From NCBI GenBank assembly GCA_031265645.1, contig JAISCJ010000071.1:1-5870 (forward strand): 5,870 nucleotides of DNA, read 5' to 3'. Position numbers and translations under genes: made by a program. The first letter of the stretch is position 1; every line of letters starts with the position of its first letter. Shown here in pieces: positions 1 to 5,870 of this stretch. The stretch comes from Holosporales bacterium (lineage in GTDB: Bacteria > Pseudomonadota > Alphaproteobacteria > BNTO01). A model generated the notes under the pieces. The model worked only from the letters and a program-made list of their open reading frames with translations, was not told where the DNA came from and searched no databases.

Positions 1-252
1 ACTTGTAGATTGGATGTGATCAATTCCCTCTATTCCTGCAAATGCTTCTTCTAGCTTCTTGGTTATTTGAGTCTCGACTATTTCTGGACCTGCGCCAGGC
101 ATAGTCATTTCGACAGTCACAGCTGGATGCTCGATACGAGGATATTGCTGTAGCGGGATTCTCTGACCAAGCACAACTCCGACCAACATTATAACGAGCG
201 TCATCACCCAGGCGAACACAGGCCGCTTAATGCAAACTTCCGATAAACTCAT
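1..252 (-). CDS. RND-family efflux transporter permease, N-terminal fragment
   Basis: This is the inner-membrane pump of an RND (AcrB-like) efflux system, which uses the proton gradient to expel compounds through a periplasmic adaptor. Only the first 84 codons are in the window; the gene continues past the left edge and a full member would be about 1000 residues or more. The start MSLSEVCIKRPVFAWVM is the typical RND cytoplasmic leader followed by TM1 (about residues 12-29). Next come QQYPRIEHPAVTV (35-47) and PGAGPEIVETQITKKLEEA (52-70), ending in GIEGIDHIQSTS. These are the conserved first stretch of the periplasmic porter domain. ATG at 252 is supported by an AGAGGGG ribosome binding site 4 nt upstream. 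It lies 116 nt downstream of the adaptor gene on the same strand, the normal adaptor-pump order. The family is secure; the substrate cannot be told from this fragment. Confidence 0.95.
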   Translation of the reverse strand, partial: MSLSEVCIKRPVFAWVMTLVIMLVGVVLGQRIPLQQYPRIEHPAVTVEMTMPGAGPEIVETQITKKLEEAFAGIEGIDHIQSTS

Positions 253-256
253 TTTT

Positions 257-263
257 CCCCTCT
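257..263 (-). promoter_or_regulatory. Ribosome binding site of the RND permease
   Basis: Read on the minus strand, AGAGGGG ends 4 nt before the ATG at 252. It is a purine-rich Shine-Dalgarno sequence close to the start, and it fixes the start of the permease reading frame. Confidence 0.6.
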
Positions 264-282
264 AATACATCTTGGCTGCTAT

Positions 283-318
283 GAAAACACCGTTTTTTTA
301 AAAAAAATCTTTGTTTTC
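283..318. repeat. A/T-rich imperfect inverted repeat between adaptor and permease
   Basis: GAAAACA (283-289) and TGTTTTC (312-318) are perfect 7-nt inverted arms. Between them lie seven T (293-299) directly followed by eight A (300-307), which are themselves self-complementary. The whole could fold as one long A/T stem, or simply be a bent, low-stability DNA tract. It lacks the GC-rich stem of an ordinary intrinsic terminator. It could be a weak attenuator or an mRNA processing site between the two efflux genes, or have no function. Confidence 0.3.
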
Positions 319-368
319 TCTATGAATTTGCCTAAACTATCGACCCATTATCTAAACAACCTTGCTAT

Positions 369-2069
369 TTATTCATGAGACTGTTCATCTGACGGTTTTA
401 CAGCTTCGAGTTCAGGATCAGGCTCCATGTTGACGACCTTTACATAACGTCCATCAGATAGCCCTCTTTGCCCTGAAGTTACTACCACTTGCTTATCCTT
501 TAGACCTGCGATTACTTCGATTCGTCCGCGCTCTCTTGAACCCGTTAAAATAGGCACACGACGCGCTTTTCCTCTATCGACGACCCACACATATTCTTGT
601 TCTCCCATGCGTTCAACAGCCGACTCATCTATCGTGATTGTTTCGCCTTGAAGTCCGATTATGAGAGACACAGACGCGAACAATCCTGCTTTTAGAGCTC
701 CGTCTTCGTTTGGAATACTAGCTCTTAACGCGACACAATTGGTCGAAGAGTCAACGTACGAATCAACAGCTTCAACCGTTCCTCTAAACACTCGGTCTTT
801 ATGCGCATCCACTCTCAGCTCTACAGACTGCCCAACTCCGACGTCATTCACGAACTTTCCAGGAACTCCAAATTTTACTTTTATTGGAGTTTGGTCCACA
901 ACCGTAACTAACTCCTGGTTTGGTTGGACGAATGCACCTTCGCAGATGTCTATAATACCGATAACACCTTCGAAAGGAGCTCTAATTTCTGTTCTTCGAA
1001 GTTGTGCTTCAGAGCTTTCCATTTTTGCTTTACCCGCATTCATTTCAGCGTGTGCCTTATCGTAATCTCGAATGCTTCCAGCGCCCGACGACCGAATCTT
1101 TTCTTGGCGCTCAAATTCCGCTTTAGCGGCCTCATATTGAGATTTATGCGCACGGAACTCTGCTTGATGAATATCGTCATCCAATTTTATCAGCAGCTCA
1201 CCCTTCTTTACATTAGACCCTTCTATAAAGTGAATTTCCTTTATACACCCGCTCACCTCAGAATGGAGAATAACTGACGCATTCGCCTTCAGCTCTCCAA
1301 TTGTGTCTATGTGCTTTGGCATCGTCGCGCTGAGTACTCGTTCTGCTTCAACAGTTACTTCGCGACTGTAATAATCATCTTCCTCGCGCGGTTGAGATCG
1401 TAACAGCCAAGTCGCGAATGAAATCAGCAGTGGCTTAGAAATGCGAACGAGCGCATATGTCGCGCCACCAACGAGAGAAAGAATGAGGGCCACTTTGACA
1501 AGAATCGCCCCCAATGTTTTCGTCTGCTCGCCCCCACCTGATGGGCTACCGACTTTTGGTAAATTTTCTTCTGATCTAGAAGCATCGTGTTCTTGCGTTA
1601 TCGTAGTAACCTCTTCTTGCTTTGCCGCAGAAACCTCGCCATCATCGGATTCATCTAGTGTTAAAGATAAATCGCGTTGATTTTCAGTATTAGATTTGCC
1701 GTCAAAGGATTCTTCATTGCCGCATTCTAATTTGTCTTCAACCGCTGCGTCTGTAGGCTCATCGTCGACAACGCCTTCATCCTCGACAACATCGTCTTCA
1801 GATTGAATCATCTCGCTCGCTATGTCTGATGTTAGGTCCGAATTCAACTCTGCTGAAGTGTCTCTTTCCATGGCAACCGCAACTTCATCAGCGTCTGCAA
1901 CCGAAATTTCCACAGCTTCCACATCTAAAGAGCGTCGCCCCCTTGGCTTTTTCACGTCCAAATCAGCGCCTTCTTCAAAATTTTGGATTCCAGCATCGAC
2001 CGATTTTCTTCGTGTCGTTTTATCTTGTGTAGATTCGCCATTTGAGTTGTCTACTTTGTCCATATTCAT
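369..2069 (-). CDS. RND efflux periplasmic adaptor (membrane fusion protein, HlyD/AcrA type) with long acidic N-terminal extension
   Basis: This is the adaptor that links an RND pump to an outer-membrane channel. Residues about 185-209 (ILVKVALILSLVGGATYALV core) form one membrane anchor, and there is no lipobox. The adaptor proper follows: a start at SREVTVEAERV (235-245), first half of the lipoyl/barrel-sandwich domain (262-300, with EVSGCIKEIHFIEGSNVKKGE), an alpha-helical hairpin (about 300-358) and the second lipoyl half (RAPFEGVIG, 363-371, to about 392). Then come a beta-barrel (396-470) and a membrane-proximal domain (about 472-547). That part, about 350 residues, is normal for the family. 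The first 185 residues are extra: 50 D/E against 17 K/R in residues 1-180, with no domain I recognise, and should lie in the cytoplasm. The start may be the second ATG at 2063 (residue 3), because GGGG at 2074-2071 lies 7 nt before it but only 1 nt before the ATG at 2069. The permease follows after 116 nt, which supports an efflux operon. Confidence 0.93.
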   Translation of the reverse strand: MNMDKVDNSNGESTQDKTTRRKSVDAGIQNFEEGADLDVKKPRGRRSLDVEAVEISVADADEVAVAMERDTSAELNSDLTSDIASEMIQSEDDVVEDEGVVDDEPTDAAVEDKLECGNEESFDGKSNTENQRDLSLTLDESDDGEVSAAKQEEVTTITQEHDASRSEENLPKVGSPSGGGEQTKTLGAILVKVALILSLVGGATYALVRISKPLLISFATWLLRSQPREEDDYYSREVTVEAERVLSATMPKHIDTIGELKANASVILHSEVSGCIKEIHFIEGSNVKKGELLIKLDDDIHQAEFRAHKSQYEAAKAEFERQEKIRSSGAGSIRDYDKAHAEMNAGKAKMESSEAQLRRTEIRAPFEGVIGIIDICEGAFVQPNQELVTVVDQTPIKVKFGVPGKFVNDVGVGQSVELRVDAHKDRVFRGTVEAVDSYVDSSTNCVALRASIPNEDGALKAGLFASVSLIIGLQGETITIDESAVERMGEQEYVWVVDRGKARRVPILTGSRERGRIEVIAGLKDKQVVVTSGQRGLSDGRYVKVVNMEPDPELEAVKPSDEQSHE

Positions 2070-2070
2070 T

Positions 2071-2074
2071 CCCC
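2071..2074 (-). promoter_or_regulatory. Shine-Dalgarno of the adaptor gene, favouring the second ATG
   Basis: Minus-strand TTGGGGA is the only purine-rich element just upstream of the adaptor. Its GGGG core is 1 nt from the ATG at 2069 and 7 nt from the ATG at 2063. The latter is a normal spacing, so the protein probably begins MDKVDNSN and has 564 residues. The rest of the 124-nt gap up to ntrY (2070-2193) contains a run of seven C (plus strand, about 2132-2138) and an A/T-rich stretch (2075-2090). A weak GGCA/TGCC hairpin near 2169-2181 lacks a T tract. I found no convincing promoter or terminator there. Confidence 0.4.
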
Positions 2075-2193
2075 AAAATATATAAAAAATCTCAAAACCC
2101 TACACTGTAACCAGCGTGCGCGACGAACAACGCCCCCCCTCGTCCCCAGATACACATCGACACTTTCGGCACAACATGCCTGAAGTAATAGTA

Positions 2194-4080
2194 TCACGTT
2201 TTATCATGGTATTCTCGATTATTTGCCAACGAAATCTCGACCCTTGCTCCAGCATGTCCAACCGCATCTTTTAATTCCATGATTCCTGCGTGTTCTGAAA
2301 CAATTCTTAAAACAATTGACATCCCAAGTCCTGTACCTTTTGCTCTAGTTGTATAATAAGGCTCAAACAAACGCTCTCGCTTTTCTTCGGGAAACCCAGG
2401 GCCATTATCTTCAACCACGATAAATAGACGGTTTTGTTGTAACGATAAATCTACGACAATCAACCCTGTTTCTTGTTTGGGATTGTTTGGCTCCTCGCGC
2501 TCGCGAATTGCATTGACAGCATTTTGCAATAAATTTATCAATACTTGTGACATTTGCTGGCTGTCACAATGCCAAATTAAAAAAGGATGCGACGCTTTTA
2601 GATGAAACCGTATGTCAGGCGCAGCTTGATTTTGCATAAAGATTGCGTCTCTAACTAGCTGATTCATGTTAATTGGCTCCATGTTCGCTTCTGGCATGCG
2701 AGCAAACGCTGAAAATTCGCTAATAAGGTTTTCTATATGCGATACTTGCCGAATTATTGTGTCAATGCATTTTATAAACGTCTCAGGGTCGCTTCGTATT
2801 TCAGCACGATATTTGCGCTTCAGTCGCTCAGCAGCCAACTGAATTGGCGTTAGAGGATTTTTTACTTCATGTGCAATTTTTTTTGCGATATCAGACCATG
2901 CAGAATTTCGCTCGCTAATGATGAGGTCCTTATTTTGACGGTCCAATCTTTCGGTCATTTTATTGAATGATTTTATCAACTTATCTAACTCATTTTTAGG
3001 AGAAACGTCGGGAATTCGGACCGTGCAATCCCCCTCGCTAACTCGCTCCGCGGCCGCAATAAGTCGCGTGATTGGAGTCACAAGAATGTTTGCCAAGGAA
3101 ATCCCCGTCCATGTTGCAGCCAATAATAATAGAATCGAAGACAGAGCAAATAACACTAATAAAACGATCTGGAATTGTTGTTGATTTTTAAGTAATTCAT
3201 TATAATAACGCGTCGAATCTCTTGTTGTTGTTACATATTTTAAAATATTTTTGTCTATGCATTTGCTTATCCATAAATACATGACCGTGTTAGCGCGATT
3301 GCCTTCAATTTTTTTCATTGCTTGAACTTTTCCATTTTTCTCTTTAATAGCAACATCTCCAGCTTCGACCGCCATAAAGTCTTCTACTTTCGTGTCTTCT
3401 TTTGCTAAAAAATCCAACTCTAAAAAGATTGCCAAAGAAGAACTAATCGACGTCGACCTTTTATTGTTTGGATCTACGCAATACACAAATGCTTCGTCTA
3501 AATGCATTTTGTCTACTAATTCATCCAGTTCATCTCTACACCTATTATAGTCCTGGTGGGAGAATAGATCGAAGTTGCTTGCTGCAATTTTCGTGGCGAA
3601 ATAATCTGCGTCGACTTTGATGTTTTTTATGTGTTCTTGTAAATAAAGCTCCGCTACGACGCTTGCTTCATTTAGGGTGTTTTGTACGGGTTGGCTAAAC
3701 CAAACAGATACACCGGATTTAAAAAAAGTTATGGCCAATATTCCCATTAATATCGATGGCGTTATCGTAACCAAAGAAAACACGCTAATAATTGTTATGT
3801 GCAGTCTTGCACCAATCGCACCACGCTTTTGTTCCGCATACATGGCTCTGACGCGGTTCACGATTGTAAACGCAAGTGCGAATATTATCAACACGTCGAA
3901 GATCATGAAGGGCGCGACGGTGGATGTGCGCTTGGCTAGGGAAACGCCACCATAGCTGATTATTGCATAGGTTAGAAGTCCAGAGAAAATGGCAATGCCG
4001 CTAATAATAAACGGCAAGCGTCGCTCCATGAATGTATTTTCAAAAATTCTAAATATCTTTGATTTATTCGAACTACTCAC
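2194..4080 (-). CDS. ntrY: NtrY-type membrane sensor histidine kinase, PAS-less, no adjacent response regulator
   Basis: This membrane-bound histidine kinase senses a signal, autophosphorylates and passes phosphate to a response regulator, normally NtrX. Hydrophobic segments lie at about 22-43, 57-75 and 92-121. A periplasmic domain (about 122-302, starting SVWFSQPVQNTLNEASVVAE as in NtrY) is followed by TM4 (303-330). HAMP covers about 325-380. The kinase core has the H-box HEVKNPLTPIQLAAERL with H404, the N-box NLLQNAVNAI with N520, the G1 box EDNGPGF (557-563), the F-box LFEPYYTT (571-578) and the G2 box KGTGLGM (581-587). All expected catalytic residues are present. Only about ten residues separate HAMP from the dimerisation helix, so the PAS domain usual in NtrY is absent; at 628 residues it is shorter than typical NtrY (over 700). 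The start is GTG at 4080, with no clear ribosome binding site; ATG at 4029 (residue 18), just before TM1, is an alternative. The next gene on the strand is the efflux adaptor, not ntrX. Confidence 0.92.
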   Translation of the reverse strand: MSSSNKSKIFRIFENTFMERRLPFIISGIAIFSGLLTYAIISYGGVSLAKRTSTVAPFMIFDVLIIFALAFTIVNRVRAMYAEQKRGAIGARLHITIISVFSLVTITPSILMGILAITFFKSGVSVWFSQPVQNTLNEASVVAELYLQEHIKNIKVDADYFATKIAASNFDLFSHQDYNRCRDELDELVDKMHLDEAFVYCVDPNNKRSTSISSSLAIFLELDFLAKEDTKVEDFMAVEAGDVAIKEKNGKVQAMKKIEGNRANTVMYLWISKCIDKNILKYVTTTRDSTRYYNELLKNQQQFQIVLLVLFALSSILLLLAATWTGISLANILVTPITRLIAAAERVSEGDCTVRIPDVSPKNELDKLIKSFNKMTERLDRQNKDLIISERNSAWSDIAKKIAHEVKNPLTPIQLAAERLKRKYRAEIRSDPETFIKCIDTIIRQVSHIENLISEFSAFARMPEANMEPINMNQLVRDAIFMQNQAAPDIRFHLKASHPFLIWHCDSQQMSQVLINLLQNAVNAIREREEPNNPKQETGLIVVDLSLQQNRLFIVVEDNGPGFPEEKRERLFEPYYTTRAKGTGLGMSIVLRIVSEHAGIMELKDAVGHAGARVEISLANNREYHDKT

Positions 4081-4503
4081 GCTGGCTTGGCTCGTTTGTG
4101 CGGAAATGCCTAATTCTATAACACATCCAAATGTAGATGGGGAGTAATGTGCAATTTTATTAATAATCCAGTCAGCACATATAGGGATAACACATGAAAC
4201 GTTGGATTATTTCGTCAAAAATTCGGAACATGGGCTAAAATTAAAGAAAAACGCTACGACTGGTCTATACCCCAAGCGCTGAATGGTTCCCTATTTTTAT
4301 AGCGACGTTTCCCTCAGGACGCCCTGATCCTGTGTCGCAATTATTGGGGAACATTTTGCGATTTGGTCTATAACGTGCGTTATCCAGAAAAAGTGGATTT
4401 TTCTGAACATCGAAAGCCGGAGCTGTGTGGTACCATTTGCGCCTCACAAAATGCACCTGAAAGGTGATATTTTACAATGTAAGGACGACTGAGATACAAG
4501 CCA
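4081..4503. other. Divergent intergenic region, no convincing gene
   Basis: This 423-nt gap separates the divergent ntrY and heparinase-like genes and should hold both promoters. Candidate -10 elements are a TGT-TATAGA on the minus strand (TATAGA at 4120-4115, about 35 nt before the GTG of ntrY) and TATAAC on the plus strand near 4368-4373. Neither has a good -35 box. A 5-bp hairpin TCAGG/CCTGA (4314-4327) lacks a T tract. Plus-strand codons 4303-4464, in the same frame as the heparinase-like gene, are open and read like protein (DALILCRNYWGTFCDLVYNV, then RYPEKVDF). They have no good start, are flanked by in-frame stops (4300, 4465, 4480) and may be the remnant of a decayed gene. Short minus-strand frames here have no visible support. 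I see no tRNA or riboswitch. Confidence 0.5.
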
Positions 4504-5870
4504 ATGCAGCAATCAATTGTGTCTACAATAGAAACGCAACGCAGTTTTGTTGAAAAACTCATGCATAAAGTCGTTATCAGGTATCATTGTGGACGTCTGT
4601 GGAGCGTACTGCACTGGCCATCAAAAATATCAGCGATGTATTCATATCCTGTATATCTGTGGTCCGGCAATCTTAAGCATGGTTCAGTCATTTTAAGTGG
4701 TTTTTTTTCCGTTGTTGACGTTATTGGTGGACGCTACCAAAAATCTTGGGCTGTGCCGCAAGATCTTTTTGCTGATGATGAATATTTTACGAGTTATTTG
4801 TGTCAGTTTGGATGGCTCCGAGACTTAAAGGCTACGGGCGACATGTCTGCACGTCGTCTTGCACGACGCTTAATTGAACATTGGTACGATCAACGTTTAC
4901 ACACGAAAACGAAAAAGAAACTAAGGGGAAATGAATACATCGTACTGGCTGAACGGCTATCAAATTTTATCCTGTTGTACGATTTTTTTGGAGCAAGTGC
5001 AGATGATTCATTCAAAAGAGTTTTTTTTAAAAATATACAGATCGAGTACAGGGCGCTTCAAAAAAAATATGTAAAAAGGCCAAGGCTCGGAGCGCTGAAA
5101 ACTTTAATCGAATTCAATATTTACTGTGAATATGACAAGGGCTTTTTCAGTGTTTTACTTGTTGAACTTGAAAATCAGTTACTATGTGCAAAATCTCAAA
5201 TTCAGTCAAATTTTGTTGTAATTTGTGACATGTATCGGGATTTTTGTACCGCAATCGGAATCCGAAATGCACTAATTCAGTGGGAAAAATCATTCGTCGA
5301 TAGGCAAACTCAAGCGTTCATGCGTTATCATTCCGCGTTTGGAAAAATTCAGGAATATTTATATGAAATAGCGCGGTTTATTCGTTTCTTTCGGCACAGC
5401 AACGGAAAGCTATGTCGCATATCCTCAACAAAATCAGGGTGCTTTTTTGAGCAAATTCTTTCTTCAGACGTTGATATTGCGCTATCTCAAGTTGAAAGCA
5501 ATGCTACCTCTTCAGATGATGAACTGAATGGAATCTTGCGCCTGACGAACAAACAGTCTGTCTTGTTCATAAATTTGAGAAAAATTGACCAAACACTTCC
5601 AGATTCGAATCATATAGATAAACGCTTGAACAGCATGAATTGTGAATGGAGTTACCAGTCATTCGATGTCATTTGCGGAAGTTCAGTTGGAATTATTCAT
5701 CAACCGAATAATCATGATACTCCTGATTATATTGAAAAGACTGTAGGATTAATCGATGACTATTTCAGCGAAACACTGCAAGACAGTCCCTTTTTTTCTG
5801 GCGTTGTAACAGACCTTGGTGAATCTTACGCGTTCAATAGAGAATTAACTTTGCAGAAAGATTCAGTGCA
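4504..5870 (+). CDS. Heparinase II/III-like protein, divergent, 3' end outside window
   Basis: This resembles the heparinase II/III-like proteins common in Alphaproteobacteria, often near rsmB and purH and of unproven substrate; the family name implies polysaccharide lyase activity. The reading frame is open for 455 codons and leaves the window. Framework motifs match the family as I recall it: WSGN (53-56, family WPGD), FGWLRDLKATG (102-112) with SARRLARRLIEHW after it, LEN-QLL (about 221-227), an ARFIRFFRHSNGKL helix (about 289-302), GILRL, and CEWSY...ICGS (380-393, family SFEL...VNCG). In contrast, the recalled DGGH motif reads AKSQ (229-232), HGDG reads HSNG (298-301), and the H-R-R-x-L-x-L near the end reads FNRELTL (444-450). 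It may therefore be inactive or altered in activity. The start is uncertain: ATG at 4504 is first after an in-frame stop (4480), but AAGGA (4481-4485) is 18 nt away. ATG at 4561 fits the family N-terminus better, though it has no clear ribosome binding site. No rsmB precedes it. Confidence 0.75.
   Translation, partial: MQQSIVSTIETQRSFVEKLMHKVVIRYHCGRLWSVLHWPSKISAMYSYPVYLWSGNLKHGSVILSGFFSVVDVIGGRYQKSWAVPQDLFADDEYFTSYLCQFGWLRDLKATGDMSARRLARRLIEHWYDQRLHTKTKKKLRGNEYIVLAERLSNFILLYDFFGASADDSFKRVFFKNIQIEYRALQKKYVKRPRLGALKTLIEFNIYCEYDKGFFSVLLVELENQLLCAKSQIQSNFVVICDMYRDFCTAIGIRNALIQWEKSFVDRQTQAFMRYHSAFGKIQEYLYEIARFIRFFRHSNGKLCRISSTKSGCFFEQILSSDVDIALSQVESNATSSDDELNGILRLTNKQSVLFINLRKIDQTLPDSNHIDKRLNSMNCEWSYQSFDVICGSSVGIIHQPNNHDTPDYIEKTVGLIDDYFSETLQDSPFFSGVVTDLGESYAFNRELTLQKDSV

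Noticed and set aside
661..2085. Several plus-strand open frames of 67-134 codons across the adaptor gene (661-1065, 924-1277, 1441-1680, 1822-2085, 1829-2032)
   Set aside because: They lie antisense to a well-supported adaptor gene, overlap each other and translate to Ser/Thr/Pro-rich sequence typical of a shadow of an acidic/basic coding strand. They show no domain.
2169..2181. GGCA/TGCC hairpin after ntrY as a terminator
   Set aside because: The stem is only 4 bp and no T tract follows on the minus strand, so it does not resemble an intrinsic terminator.
2963..3955. Plus-strand open frames at 2963-3184 and 3677-3955 inside ntrY
   Set aside because: They are antisense shadows of the HAMP/TM4 and TM1-TM3 coding of ntrY, with no recognisable motif.
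4194..4238. Fourteen-codon frame starting MKRWIISSKIRN
   Set aside because: It is too short, has no ribosome binding site or neighbour support, and could easily arise by chance.
4265..4562. Minus-strand open frames of 63 and 60 codons in the divergent gap
   Set aside because: They overlap one another, have no family resemblance and no good ribosome binding site, and one runs into the heparinase-like gene.
4504..4620. The first codons of the heparinase-like frame as the C-terminal end of the possible DUF721 relic
   Set aside because: A loose match (VEKLMHKVV) was seen, but the distance from the preceding GTI motif is about 20 residues too long. The same codons also align as the N-terminus of the heparinase family.

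Overview
The window looks like a piece of an alphaproteobacterial chromosome. It is moderately AT-rich by eye (roughly 40-45 % GC). The best clues are an NtrY-type sensor kinase with the HEVKNPLTPIQLAAERLKRKY-type H-box, and a heparinase II/III-like protein of the kind found across Alphaproteobacteria. The small PAS-less NtrY and the divergent proteins suggest a host-associated or reduced lineage such as Holosporales or Rickettsiales. That placement is inference, not proof.

Layout: three genes lie on the minus strand and one on the plus strand, divergently arranged. Reading leftward from about 4080 these are ntrY (4080 to 2194), a 124-nt gap, an RND-type periplasmic adaptor (membrane fusion protein, 2069 or 2063 to 369), a 116-nt gap, and the first 84 codons of an RND efflux permease (252 to the left edge). 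The adaptor and permease form a standard two-part inner-membrane efflux module; no TolC-like outer-membrane gene is visible. All three genes may be co-transcribed, since no convincing terminator was found between them. Rightward from 4504 (or 4561) runs a partial heparinase-like gene that leaves the window. Between the two divergent blocks is a 423-nt stretch with no convincing gene.

Three things stand out. First, the adaptor carries about 185 extra residues before its membrane anchor, strongly acidic and probably disordered, which should lie in the cytoplasm. Second, NtrY has no NtrX or other response regulator next to it and is followed instead by the efflux module. It also lacks the PAS domain usual between HAMP and the kinase core. 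Third, the heparinase-like protein keeps the family's framework motifs, but the His- and Asp-containing motifs I recall for the family are replaced, so it may be a pseudoenzyme. I see no mobile element, CRISPR array, tRNA or rRNA in the window.
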